Shown here one piece after another: positions 46,007-54,245 of a DNA stretch of 64,000 bases. The position numbers and the translations under genes were made by a program. Position 1 is the stretch's first letter. Every line of letters starts with the position of its first letter. Source of the stretch: CAVRUH01 sp963822595 (GTDB lineage Bacteria; Chlamydiota; Chlamydiia; Chlamydiales; Waddliaceae); assembly GCA_963822595.1 (NCBI GenBank), contig CAWGIG010000004.1:62001-126000 (forward strand), in the 5' to 3' direction. The notes beneath the pieces are model-generated. The model saw only the letters and a list, made by a program, of their open reading frames with translations, was not told the origin of the DNA and did no database searches.

Positions 46007-46379
46007 AGAATTGCTGTACCCGAAAGATTGGTTAAGAATTGCTGAAAAAGATCTTGAAAGAACTACCCAACTTCTAAAATTAAACGACCCTGAATTGGCC
46101 GGATTTTGTTTGCAGCAATCGATTGAAAAATTTTTAAAAGGATTTTTGCTATCGAAAGGTTGGAAATTGCGTCGCATACATAACTTAGAAGCCTTACTTG
46201 ATGACGCTATTCCCTATTCAGAATCCCTTGAAAATTACCGCAAAGATTGTCAAAAAATCAGTGCATTTTACTTCTTAGTACGTTACCCAACTGTTGAAAT
46301 CGCTATTGGCAAAAAGGACATTGAAGATACCTTAAAAAATATTCAGGGATTAGTCCTTGATATTAGGTCTCTTATGTGA
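45996..46379 (+). CDS. HEPN-domain protein (module 2)
   Basis: All-helical protein of 127 residues with a typical HEPN core: 'FCLQQSIEKFLKGFLLSKGW' then 'RIHNLEALLDDA', and 'FLVRYPT' near the C terminus, the 'RYP' block of this subfamily. ATG 45996 has AAAGG upstream; earlier in-frame starts (TTG 45963, ATG 45981) lie deeper in the MNT gene. Likely the partner of the MNT protein in a toxin-antitoxin pair. The RNase Rx4-6H motif is less clear than in module 1. Confidence 0.82.
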   Translation: MQHEELLYPKDWLRIAEKDLERTTQLLKLNDPELAGFCLQQSIEKFLKGFLLSKGWKLRRIHNLEALLDDAIPYSESLENYRKDCQKISAFYFLVRYPTVEIAIGKKDIEDTLKNIQGLVLDIRSLM

Positions 46380-46447
46380 TAAGTCACTCATAATCCCCTT
46401 GTTTAAAATAATTTTTATTGATATTGCTGGGTAAAAGAGAGGGTTTT

Positions 46448-47584
46448 ATGAAAAAGTTTCCCCCGTTTGATCTTAGCCGCCTTTTAAAAACAGTCTTTGA
46501 ACCTAAAAAAGGGGAAAAAGTTTGCATTCTCATCGATCTAGAAAATCCCCAAGATGTTAAAGATCTAGCTTTTCTAAAGAGCAAAAACCATGAGGCTCAG
46601 AAAAAAGGCTATGAAGTCTTTTTTAAAGGCTTGCAACACGACATTAAGGACAAATTTCAATTATCTGCCTGCGATCTATACGCCTATAAAATGACCGGCG
46701 GCAGCAATCTCATCCTACCTGAAACCGCCATAGATCCCCAAGGCAAAGAACATTCTCTCGATAAAGAAATCTATAAAAATTACGACATTATCCTTTGCAT
46801 CGGAAAATATTCCGCAACAGCTCCATTAACAGCCACAGCAAAAAAATTCGGATTCAGAGGCGGAACGATGCATGGCGTAAACGATATTATTTTAGCTTCC
46901 GGCTTAGCTGTGGACTATAACGACGTCAGCCATGAAACAGAACTCCTTCGCAAGGGTATGACAAAAGCCGATTATGTCGATATAGACTTCGAAGTTGATA
47001 AAAAAGAATACCACCTGCACATCGATCTCCAAAAGCAAGAAGCCCAAAAAAGTCATGGCCTCTGTCCTTCTAAACCGGATATAGTCAATCTCCCTGCCGG
47101 CGAAGTCTATTTCGTCCCTAAAAATGCTTCAGGGAGCTTTCCGGTAAAATTTGAAGAAGATGGCACCCTTGGATTGATGCATGTGAAAGATTGTCGAATC
47201 GATAAAATCTCCTTAATCAAAGGTGATCAAAAAATTATCGATCTATACCAGGGTAAATTCAATGAGGACCCTTCAGCGGGAATTCTTGGAGAACTTGGAT
47301 TCGGCACTCAAGAGTACCCTTACGCCAATGCGGACATTCAAGATGAAAAGATCTTTGGAACTTTTCATATTGCAACGGGAAGGAATGATCATTTGAATGG
47401 CGATGTCACTTTTGACAAATTTAAAAATTGGAAAAATGCTACACATGATGACATCCTTTTTTCTTCTACGAAGACTCCGGAAATCATGGTTAAATCGGTG
47501 AAGATGATGCGCCAAGGTAAACAAGAAGAATTAATTAAAAATTACAAACCGTGTCCATATTTGCTAAATTTACTCAAAGTTTGA
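46448..47584 (+). CDS. M29-family aminopeptidase-like protein
   Basis: Protein of 378 residues. 'LPAGEVYFVP', 'GELGFGTQ', 'EKIFGTFHIATG' and 'NATHDDILF' correspond in order to the metal-binding blocks (Glu, Glu, His, His/Asp) of M29 aminopeptidases (AmpT/AmpS). The N-terminal half is the usual alpha/beta domain. Expected to be a cytosolic dinuclear-metal aminopeptidase recycling peptides. ATG 46448 is preceded by GAGAGGG. The next gene begins two bases after its stop. Confidence 0.8.
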   Translation: MKKFPPFDLSRLLKTVFEPKKGEKVCILIDLENPQDVKDLAFLKSKNHEAQKKGYEVFFKGLQHDIKDKFQLSACDLYAYKMTGGSNLILPETAIDPQGKEHSLDKEIYKNYDIILCIGKYSATAPLTATAKKFGFRGGTMHGVNDIILASGLAVDYNDVSHETELLRKGMTKADYVDIDFEVDKKEYHLHIDLQKQEAQKSHGLCPSKPDIVNLPAGEVYFVPKNASGSFPVKFEEDGTLGLMHVKDCRIDKISLIKGDQKIIDLYQGKFNEDPSAGILGELGFGTQEYPYANADIQDEKIFGTFHIATGRNDHLNGDVTFDKFKNWKNATHDDILFSSTKTPEIMVKSVKMMRQGKQEELIKNYKPCPYLLNLLKV

Positions 47585-47586
47585 TC

Positions 47587-48339
47587 ATGGAAAAAACCAC
47601 TTCTATTTATGAAAGCCAAACCCTCTTGGAGCAGTATTTGCTTTTCCATTATGGCAGCGATGAAGATCTCATGCCATTCGCTTTTGGACCGAAAGACTCA
47701 TTACATTTTCCGGTCAAATGCATTCAACAATGTTTAGATGTGAAATCATTACCTAAACATGCAAGAGCTTTAGATCTCGGTTGTGCTGTTGGGAGATCTT
47801 CCTTTGAGCTATCGAGATATTGTGATGACGTCACCGGAATTGATAACTCTAAGACTTTTATTAATGCCGCAAAACAAATACAACATCTTGGCTCAGTTGA
47901 GTTCTTTATCACAGAAGAAGGGACAAAGCGATCCGAAAGGACAGTAATGAGACCTGTTGAAAGCAATCCAGAGCGTATCCATTTTCATTGCGGGGATGTA
48001 ATGGATATATTTCAAGATTCTAAACAGTATGAAGTGATATTTGCTGCCAATTTAATTTGCAGACTGCCGAATCCGTTAAATTTTCTCAATCGCCTTTCGG
48101 GAAAGATCGTGCCGGGAGGACAATTGATTATTGCTTCACCTTATTCTTGGTTAGATGAATTTACGCCGAGTCATCTTTGGCCGCAGGACCGTACCAAGCC
48201 TATAGAATATATTAAAGATGCGATTGGAAGTAGCTTTGAATTGAAAGGCATTGTTGACATGCCATTTCTGATCAGGGAGCATTATCGCAAATACCAATGG
48301 GGCGTCTCCCAAAATAGCGTCTGGAAGCGATTGTCGTGA
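47587..48339 (+). CDS. OvoA C-terminal-type methyltransferase (putative 4-mercaptohistidine N1-methyltransferase)
   Basis: SAM-dependent methyltransferase of 250 residues: 'ALDLGCAVGRSSFELSR' is motif I, followed by 'VTGIDNS'. 'AANLICRLPNPLNFLNRL' and 'GGQLIIASPYSWLDEFTP' are specific for the C-terminal methyltransferase of OvoA, the ovothiol synthase. The sulfoxide-synthase part of OvoA is absent here, so either it is encoded elsewhere or this stand-alone enzyme has another thiol or histidine substrate. The start is two bases after the aminopeptidase stop. Element B1 begins 6 bases after its stop. Confidence 0.85.
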   Translation: MEKTTSIYESQTLLEQYLLFHYGSDEDLMPFAFGPKDSLHFPVKCIQQCLDVKSLPKHARALDLGCAVGRSSFELSRYCDDVTGIDNSKTFINAAKQIQHLGSVEFFITEEGTKRSERTVMRPVESNPERIHFHCGDVMDIFQDSKQYEVIFAANLICRLPNPLNFLNRLSGKIVPGGQLIIASPYSWLDEFTPSHLWPQDRTKPIEYIKDAIGSSFELKGIVDMPFLIREHYRKYQWGVSQNSVWKRLS

Positions 48340-48344
48340 AGGAG

Positions 48345-48553
48345 ATAGATTGTAAAGCCAAAATTAACAGGATAAGCAGGATCGCAAGCGGCAGGATCAA
48401 AAAAGGATAAGAAAAAAAGAAGATAGAATTTTTTATTCTTGTTTTTATGGGCTAATTACAGTTTACCATAAATCACTTTTTCTTTTCTTATCCTTTTTTT
48501 ATCCTGCCGCTTGCGATCATGCTTATCCTGTTAATTCTGGCTATACAATCTAT
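48345..48553. repeat. Palindromic element, family B, gene-less (copy B1)
   Basis: Inverted arms of about 74 bases share the family B core (GGATAAGCATGATCGCAAGC, then GGCAGGAT, an A-run and GGATAAGAAAA). Outside the core both arms carry the copy-specific sequence ATAGATTGTA.AGCCA.AATT. The right arm reaches past the DUF368 stop codon at 48550-48552. It fills the gap between convergent genes. Confidence 0.9.
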
Positions 48554-49722
48554 TTCCCCATTGTGTTTTTGGTGTTGGCTACGGTCTCTAAGGCGAATAC
48601 TAGGATGAAGCCCGCAATAACTAAAAGAATGGAAATGGCAACTATGGCCAAATTGCCGGAAGGCATCATCGGCGAAATCGTGTGCAGCTTTGGGCCTGCA
48701 TCAATCTTTAATGGATTCAAGATATATTCATAAGTCCAAAAGGGCCATACAACCTGCAAGGATCCAATAAGAAATCCTGTCAGGAGTGAGAGTGTAGTCT
48801 GATGATAGTGAACGAGAAACCAACTCACAACTCGCGAAAACACAAGAGCTCCCACAATAATGCCAACGCCCAGATTTGCCAAAATAAGAAAGGCTTCAAA
48901 ATCAAAGGTCAAATTTTTCGCGCCAGTCACAAATTCAGCCAAAGCTGCTATGATAATAGGATACATACCTAAAATATTCAAAACATACGATCCCGATACT
49001 CCAGGAAGAAGCAATGCGCATACCCCAATAACTCCGCAAGTCATAGTCCACGGCTCTATCCATGAAAAACTTTTCGCATCCACAATACTTCCTGCAGGCT
49101 GTTCCCGTCCACTTTGAAAGGCCGGCGTTTCAGAAGTAACATATCCCTTTGCAAGCATTGAAGATAATTCCCCTTTAGTAATACCTACAAGATGTTGATT
49201 CTTCTCATCATAATTAGAAATCGGTCGCGTCCAAGAGGGCGATTTTTCAAGATAAACATCGTATTTTGTCTCATGCACAACAGATTTAGAGACGGATCCG
49301 ATTAAGAGAAAGGCTGCAATGGCTCCACCAGTCATCGCAACAACATATCTTGTGTGCCATACTTTCACCTGCTTGGCACAAAAAACAATCGAAGCAAGAA
49401 TCAGCCCTAAAAATATGGAATAAAGATAAATGCGGTAAACTTCATGATCGAGAACTTTCGTGATGACATTTGCAAGAGTTACCATAGATATGGCAATGCC
49501 AATTAAGGTTGCTAATAGAAAATCCCACGAAACATTCTTAAACGGAGGACGGATGCTTTTGATACTTAAAATGAGGTCTTCATAGAATCCCATGATAAAG
49601 GCGACTGTGCCGCCAGAAATTCCGGGAATGACATCGGCAACGCCCATACACATGCCGCAAAAAAGTTGGCGTACCCAGTCCTTAAGGGACCGTAAGTGAG
49701 GCCCCTTTGTAGAGCTTTGCAT
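48550..49722 (-). CDS. DUF368 / PopT-type polyprenyl-phosphate transporter
   Basis: Inner-membrane protein of 390 residues with the DUF368 N-terminal signature 'GVADVIPGISGGTVAFIMG' and the repeat of it, 'LLLPGVSGSYVLNILGMY'. DUF368 proteins (PopT) have been reported to return undecaprenyl phosphate across the membrane for peptidoglycan and glycan synthesis. A hydrophilic insertion of about 65 residues near 168-235 makes it longer than the usual 300. Its ATG shares one base with the stop of the upstream RodZ-like gene (TAATG), so the two are translationally coupled. Confidence 0.9.
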   Translation of the reverse strand: MQSSTKGPHLRSLKDWVRQLFCGMCMGVADVIPGISGGTVAFIMGFYEDLILSIKSIRPPFKNVSWDFLLATLIGIAISMVTLANVITKVLDHEVYRIYLYSIFLGLILASIVFCAKQVKVWHTRYVVAMTGGAIAAFLLIGSVSKSVVHETKYDVYLEKSPSWTRPISNYDEKNQHLVGITKGELSSMLAKGYVTSETPAFQSGREQPAGSIVDAKSFSWIEPWTMTCGVIGVCALLLPGVSGSYVLNILGMYPIIIAALAEFVTGAKNLTFDFEAFLILANLGVGIIVGALVFSRVVSWFLVHYHQTTLSLLTGFLIGSLQVVWPFWTYEYILNPLKIDAGPKLHTISPMMPSGNLAIVAISILLVIAGFILVFALETVANTKNTMGK

Positions 49723-50129
49723 TAGATAACCTCAAGAAACCTGGCGAATAAATAGGCCACAGCCAAAATACCAAGAATAGCAACAACCCAAATCGCATTT
49801 GGCATCCACTTCACGCTCCCCCCTGGACTGCCGCGCATTTCAAGGGTTCCGATTCCATAAGAAAATTCTTGAGCTTGCTGGCGATTGAACACTTCGGGAT
49901 TTTCGCGAAAGACCTTTTCGCTATCGACTCCTAAAAATGCCGAGTATTGCTTAATGAATCCATGGGCGTATACCGGCGAGATGAGTTTTGAAACTTCCCC
50001 TTCCTCGATAGCTTGAAGTAAATTCATGCGTATGGAAGTTGCATTTTCAGCTTCTTTTAAAGAAAGATTTCTTTCTTTTCTTTTCTGTTTGAGGGATTCC
50101 CCCAGCTCTTTAATACTATATTTTACCAT
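49722..50129 (-). CDS. RodZ-like HTH membrane protein (YfgA/CT009 type)
   Basis: Protein of 135 residues with a RodZ-type N-terminal helix-turn-helix ('LGESLKQKRKERNLSLKEAE' to 'PVYAHGFIKQYSAFLGVD') and one C-terminal membrane helix ('AIWVVAILGILAVAYLFARF'). The large periplasmic domain of E. coli RodZ is missing, as in chlamydial homologues. RodZ links MreB to the wall-synthesis machinery, which in chlamydiae works at division. The frame is open upstream into element B2, but ATG 50129 is the start that fits homologues. Coupled to the PopT-like gene. It lies beside rnhC, an arrangement I recall from Chlamydia trachomatis (CT008/CT009). Confidence 0.85.
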   Translation of the reverse strand: MVKYSIKELGESLKQKRKERNLSLKEAENATSIRMNLLQAIEEGEVSKLISPVYAHGFIKQYSAFLGVDSEKVFRENPEVFNRQQAQEFSYGIGTLEMRGSPGGSVKWMPNAIWVVAILGILAVAYLFARFLEVI

Positions 50130-50202
50130 ATTATCTACTAAACCTATTGAGTTGTCTCTCTTATAACCGATCTGCCGATAATAAGAAAGTAAATGTTCGC
50201 TG

Positions 50203-50392
50203 TAGGCACAAAAATAACAGGATAAGCATGATCGCAAGCGGCAGGATAAAAAAAGGATAAGAAAGAAGATTAAAAAAAGAAAAAAAATTATGAATATTTT
50301 TTTAAATCTTTTTCTTTCTTTTTCTTATTTTTTTTCTTATCCTTTTTTTATCTTGCCGCTTGCGATCATGCTTATCCTGTTATTTGTGCCTA
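50203..50392. repeat. Palindromic element, family B, gene-less (copy B2)
   Basis: Arms 50203-50266 and about 50333-50392 share the family B core (GGATAAGCATGATCGCAAGC and GGCAGGAT). Outside the core both arms carry TAGGCAC followed by A-rich sequence, not found in B1 or B3. It lies between the divergent RodZ-like and rnhC genes, so it occupies their upstream regions. With short AT-rich flanks it accounts for the gap 50130-50441. Confidence 0.9.
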
Positions 50393-50441
50393 TGGGACCT
50401 ATTACCTTTACTCAAAATGAAAAATGAGGTAATTTTGTCGC

Positions 50442-51338
50442 ATGACTAATATATTTGTGACAGAAATTGATGTAAAACTGGCCGATAAAATGGTCCAGGA
50501 TTTGAAGGGGCAGGATTTCGAAATTTCCAAGCCACAGTATACCGTCTTTTCTGCGCGAAAAAAGGGGTTGACTTGCACCCTCTATACTTCCGGAAAACTT
50601 GTCGTCCAAGGAAAAAACATTCCCGAATTCATGGAATTCTACTTGGAACCGGAAATTCTTCAGGAATTCACCTATACTTACAAAGAATTAGTCGAAAAGC
50701 CGGAAATGGACACCACCCCGCGAATCGGCATCGACGAGGCGGGTAAAGGCGATCTTTTCGGTCCTCTTTGCGTCGCAGGAGTTTATGCAGGCGGAGATAC
50801 GATACAAAAATTACAAAAGCTGGGTGTCAGAGACTCCAAAACGATTACCGATACAAACATCATTAAAATCGGAAACAAAATCCGCTCGGTATGCGACTAC
50901 TACGTTCTCATCCTTAAGCCCGAGAAATATAATGAGCTATATGGTAAGTTCAAGAATTTGAACCATCTTTTGGCTTGGGGACACGCCACCACCATCGACA
51001 ACCTTTTCAAAAAAACTGGATGCCGCAAGGTGATTATCGATCAGTTTGCTGCCGATCATGTGGTGATTAATGCTTTAAAGAAAAAAGAAATTGAGATGGA
51101 TTTGACCCAAAGGACCAAGGGAGAAGAAGATATTATCGTTGCAGCGGCGTCGATTTTGGCAAGGCAGGGTTTTCTAGAGGGATTAAGCGACTTAAGTCGA
51201 GAATTTGGGGTCAAGTTGCCGAAAGGCGCCGCGGAACAGGTAAAGGTAGCCGGCAGACTTTTTGTGGCGAAGCATGGCAAGGAAAATCTGCATCAAGTTG
51301 CTAAAATGCATTTTAAAACTATTGACTCAATAATCTAA
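50442..51338 (+). CDS. rnhC: Ribonuclease HIII
   Basis: RNase HIII of 298 residues, which removes RNA from RNA/DNA hybrids. An N-terminal TBP-like substrate-binding domain (1-85) precedes the catalytic domain. The active-site 'RIGIDEAGKGDLFGPL' gives Asp-Glu; 'VRDSKTI' and 'IIDQFA' supply the remaining acidic positions. The N-terminal domain and 'GKGDLFGPL' separate it from RNase HII. Chlamydiae characteristically have this enzyme. Confidence 0.95.
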   Translation: MTNIFVTEIDVKLADKMVQDLKGQDFEISKPQYTVFSARKKGLTCTLYTSGKLVVQGKNIPEFMEFYLEPEILQEFTYTYKELVEKPEMDTTPRIGIDEAGKGDLFGPLCVAGVYAGGDTIQKLQKLGVRDSKTITDTNIIKIGNKIRSVCDYYVLILKPEKYNELYGKFKNLNHLLAWGHATTIDNLFKKTGCRKVIIDQFAADHVVINALKKKEIEMDLTQRTKGEEDIIVAAASILARQGFLEGLSDLSREFGVKLPKGAAEQVKVAGRLFVAKHGKENLHQVAKMHFKTIDSII

Positions 51339-51358
51339 TATTCTCAAAATAGGATGTT

Positions 51359-51787
51359 ATGAACAATACTACACTTACCTACCTTTTGATCGTTGGCGTC
51401 ATCGGCATGGCGGCAATCATGGTTTTGAATTTCACTGGGGTTTCCCAAAGCCCATTTACTGAAAACTACCTTTCTCCTAACGATGTGCGTGGCATCGATG
51501 TTGCCCATGGGGGAAAATTGTGGACATTGAATTTCGAACAGCAGAACAAACTTGTCAATATCTTGAATAAATCGACAGCTATCGAAGGGCATTTTAATCC
51601 TGATAAATTCGAAGTTGATAGAGTCATCATTTATCTTTTCAATAAACCGGATCTAATTGTAACACCTCTTCAGCTGGTCAATAAAGCGCTGGTATTTTCT
51701 GTACCCGAATGGAACTCAAAAGGTTATCTCAAAGAGTCTCAACCGGGTCAAATGCTACAACTTCTTTCAGACACATACGATCACTAA
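51359..51787 (+). CDS. Small membrane-anchored protein upstream of recN
   Basis: Protein of 142 residues with one N-terminal membrane anchor ('YLLIVGVIGMAAIMVLNFTG', residues 9-28) and a soluble domain with beta strands ('VDRVIIYLFNKPDLIVTPLQL'). No family recognised. Its stop overlaps the recN start in TAATG, so it is translationally coupled to recN. Probably exposed to the periplasm. Confidence 0.8.
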   Translation: MNNTTLTYLLIVGVIGMAAIMVLNFTGVSQSPFTENYLSPNDVRGIDVAHGGKLWTLNFEQQNKLVNILNKSTAIEGHFNPDKFEVDRVIIYLFNKPDLIVTPLQLVNKALVFSVPEWNSKGYLKESQPGQMLQLLSDTYDH

Positions 51788-53403
51788 TGCTAAAACAGCT
51801 CAATATTTCAAATATCATTCTCGTTGATAAGGCAGAAATCCTCTTTCAAGAAGGATTCAATGTCCTTTCAGGCGAAACAGGCTCGGGAAAATCCGCCATC
51901 ATGGAGGCTATCAACTGCCTCATTGGCGCTCGCGCAGATATGACTATCATACGAAGAGATGCCGATAAAGGGTCGATCGAAGCTTCCTTTGACATTGACA
52001 AGCTTCCTAAAATCAAAGAGATACTGAAAAACTCCGGGATCCTTCACGAGGATGGTAACGAGCTTTTAATTAAGAGGGAACTTTCCGCTGCAGGGAAAAG
52101 CAGGGCCTTCATCAACAATCAAATGGCGCAACTTAGCTTGGTCAAACAAATAGGCGAACTTCTATTTTTGATCGTAGGCCAACACGCCAACCAAAGGCTT
52201 TTAAACACAGAGCAGCACCGGGCAATTCTCGATAATTTCGGCGGATTAGAAAACGATGTCGAAGCCTTTTCAAAAAGTTGGGCAGAAGAATTAGCTCTAA
52301 AGAAAGAGCTTGAAGGACTGCAATCGGGTGAAGCCTTCAGGCTCCGAACGATTGAAACTCTGCAGAAAGAGATTCAAGAACTCGACCAAGCCAAAATCGA
52401 AGAAGGAGAAGAAGAGGTCTTATTCGCAGAATACTCCCTTTTAACCAATTCTGAGGAACTGGGCAAACTCTCTCAAGAAATTTCCGAAACCTTATGCGGC
52501 GAAGATCTTTCAGTCATTCCTCTATTAAAAAAAATCGAAAGATCTCTCGAAAAAATATCAGAATTGGACCCTTCACAAAAGGAAACATATGAAAGTTTCT
52601 GTGAAGCGAAGCTCGAATTATTAGAGATTGGTCAAACATTTCTCAATTATCACGCCAGAATCGAATACAATCCCAAGAGGCTCGAACAAATTGATGACCG
52701 TCTGAGTCTCATCAATAAAATGAAGAAAAAATATGGTCCGACGTTGGCAGAGGTAAAGGCCTATCATGAAAAAATCCGAAAAAATCTACATGATCTTGCC
52801 AATAGCGACGAAAGAATTGAAGTCTTGAAATTACAAGTCGAAGAAATAGGATCCTCCAACGAAAAGGCAGCGAAAAAACTCAGCGAAAAAAGAAAAAAAT
52901 GCTCCAAAGATTTCGTGAAAGCTGTTGAAGGTGAACTTCATGCATTGAATATGCCGAAATCTCAATTCTTTGTAGAGATTTCTCCCCAGAAAAGAGGGCA
53001 TCACGGCGATGACCACGTTGAGTTTCTTCTAATGCCAAACGTTGGGGAAAAGAAAATTTCCATCAAAGACTGCGCTAGCGGCGGCGAATTATCACGCTTA
53101 ATGCTCGCGATTCAAACCCTTCTAGCAGGCAAAGAAAGGACTCCAACACTCATCTTCGATGAGATCGATGCGAATATCGGAGGCGAAACAGCGAACGTCA
53201 TCGGTGAAAAGTTAAAACAAATCGGAATGATGCATCAAGTTCTCTGCATCACTCACTTTGCTCAGGTGGCAAAATGTGCCTCACACCACCTCCAGATAGC
53301 GAAAATGGAAAAAGAAGGTCGTACTCTTACCCTTATTTCCTCTCTAGACAAAGCCTCTCGAAACGCAGAGCTCAACCGCATGCGCGGTGAAAAGCAATCC
53401 TAA
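51787..53403 (+). CDS. recN: DNA repair protein RecN
   Basis: SMC-like ATPase of 538 residues acting in double-strand-break repair. Walker A 'GETGSGKSAIMEAI', long coiled-coil arms, ABC signature 'ASGGELSRLMLAI', Walker B 'PTLIFDEIDANIGGETA' and the C-terminal 'ITHFAQVA' are in order. The true start is ATG 51787 (protein begins 'MLKQLNISN'), sharing one base with the upstream stop; the longer in-frame extension to 51709 overlaps the previous gene. Confidence 0.95.
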   Translation: MLKQLNISNIILVDKAEILFQEGFNVLSGETGSGKSAIMEAINCLIGARADMTIIRRDADKGSIEASFDIDKLPKIKEILKNSGILHEDGNELLIKRELSAAGKSRAFINNQMAQLSLVKQIGELLFLIVGQHANQRLLNTEQHRAILDNFGGLENDVEAFSKSWAEELALKKELEGLQSGEAFRLRTIETLQKEIQELDQAKIEEGEEEVLFAEYSLLTNSEELGKLSQEISETLCGEDLSVIPLLKKIERSLEKISELDPSQKETYESFCEAKLELLEIGQTFLNYHARIEYNPKRLEQIDDRLSLINKMKKKYGPTLAEVKAYHEKIRKNLHDLANSDERIEVLKLQVEEIGSSNEKAAKKLSEKRKKCSKDFVKAVEGELHALNMPKSQFFVEISPQKRGHHGDDHVEFLLMPNVGEKKISIKDCASGGELSRLMLAIQTLLAGKERTPTLIFDEIDANIGGETANVIGEKLKQIGMMHQVLCITHFAQVAKCASHHLQIAKMEKEGRTLTLISSLDKASRNAELNRMRGEKQS

Positions 53404-53520
53404 GGTACTTATTTTCAATTCATTAAGAAAAATACATTAAAATAATTTGTATTAAAATAGAAAATGTTGCATGTATGAGTTTATGCGACGTTTTATTAAA
53501 TTCTCCAAGGAGGGGAAAGT

Positions 53521-54126
53521 ATGAAGACATTTTTATGTATGACAACATTAGCCTGCTGTTTAATGTTTACTCAGTATGGCAATGCCCAGAATAATGTAGC
53601 ACCAAATGCAAATGCACCTGCTGCTGCACAAAAAGCACCTGCTAACACAGCTGCTAAGCCTGCTCAAGGTCAAATGCAAGATCAAAACAATCGTCAAATG
53701 CAAGATCAGCGTCAGATGCAAGGTCAAAACCAAGGTCAATACCGTGGTCAAAACCAAGGTCAAGCTAACGCCGGTTGCCCACAAGATCATGCTTGTGGAG
53801 ATCAAGAAGTGGGAGAATGCTGGTGCTTAATGGTTCACTACGAGCCACGTTGCTACACAACACAAAGATGTGTTGAAGAACAAATCCCATGCACTAAGAA
53901 GTGCTGGAGAAAAGTTCCACAGTGCTACGAAGTACAAAAATGCAAAATGGTCCCAGAGTATTACACTGAGACTTGCACAAAGTACGTTGATGAGTGCTAT
54001 GAAGTACCTGATTGCAAAACTGTAAAGAAAATGGTTTGCGATGAACACGTAGAATATTGCCCTTCCTACTACTGGAAGCATATCTGCGAAAATCCTTCTT
54101 GCCCAGAAAAGTGCAACAAGAGATAG
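53521..54126 (+). CDS. Secreted Cys-rich envelope protein
   Basis: Protein of 201 residues with a Sec signal peptide (cleavage near 'GNAQ', residues 20-23), then an Ala/Pro stretch and a low-complexity 'QGQNQGQ'/'MQDQ' region (about 50-83), and a C-terminal half with about 20 Cys residues in loosely repeated motifs ('CYTTQRC', 'CTKKCW', 'PQCYEVQKC', 'ECYEVPDC'). By analogy with the OmcA/OmcB disulfide-linked proteins of chlamydial elementary bodies, it probably strengthens the outer envelope. Homology to those is not visible. AAGGAGGGG before the ATG is a very strong ribosome-binding site, and a strong terminator follows, so it is likely highly expressed alone. Confidence 0.85.
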   Translation: MKTFLCMTTLACCLMFTQYGNAQNNVAPNANAPAAAQKAPANTAAKPAQGQMQDQNNRQMQDQRQMQGQNQGQYRGQNQGQANAGCPQDHACGDQEVGECWCLMVHYEPRCYTTQRCVEEQIPCTKKCWRKVPQCYEVQKCKMVPEYYTETCTKYVDECYEVPDCKTVKKMVCDEHVEYCPSYYWKHICENPSCPEKCNKR

Positions 54127-54133
54127 TCATTAT

Positions 54134-54169
54134 TGGCAGGTGGTCAACCACCTGCCATTTCTTTTTTTC
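54134..54169 (+). terminator. Rho-independent terminator of the Cys-rich protein gene
   Basis: A 10-base-pair stem, TGGCAGGTGG with CCACCTGCCA, closes the loop TCAA and is followed by TTTCTTTTTTT. It starts 8 bases after the stop codon. Confidence 0.93.
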
Positions 54170-54245
54170 AAATTCAAAAGTTCCTTGACTAGATAATCCG
54201 ATTGCGATACAAGATATTTTTTGATTTAAATATTGGAGTATTGCT

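Noticed and set aside
48345..48553. Family B palindromes considered as ordinary rho-independent terminators
   Set aside because: Arms are 60-80 bases, shared between loci, one copy lies between divergent genes and one encloses a gene, which terminators do not explain.
50130..50237. Upstream in-frame extension of the RodZ-like gene
   Set aside because: It runs into repeat element B2 and does not resemble RodZ N termini; ATG 50129 fits the family.
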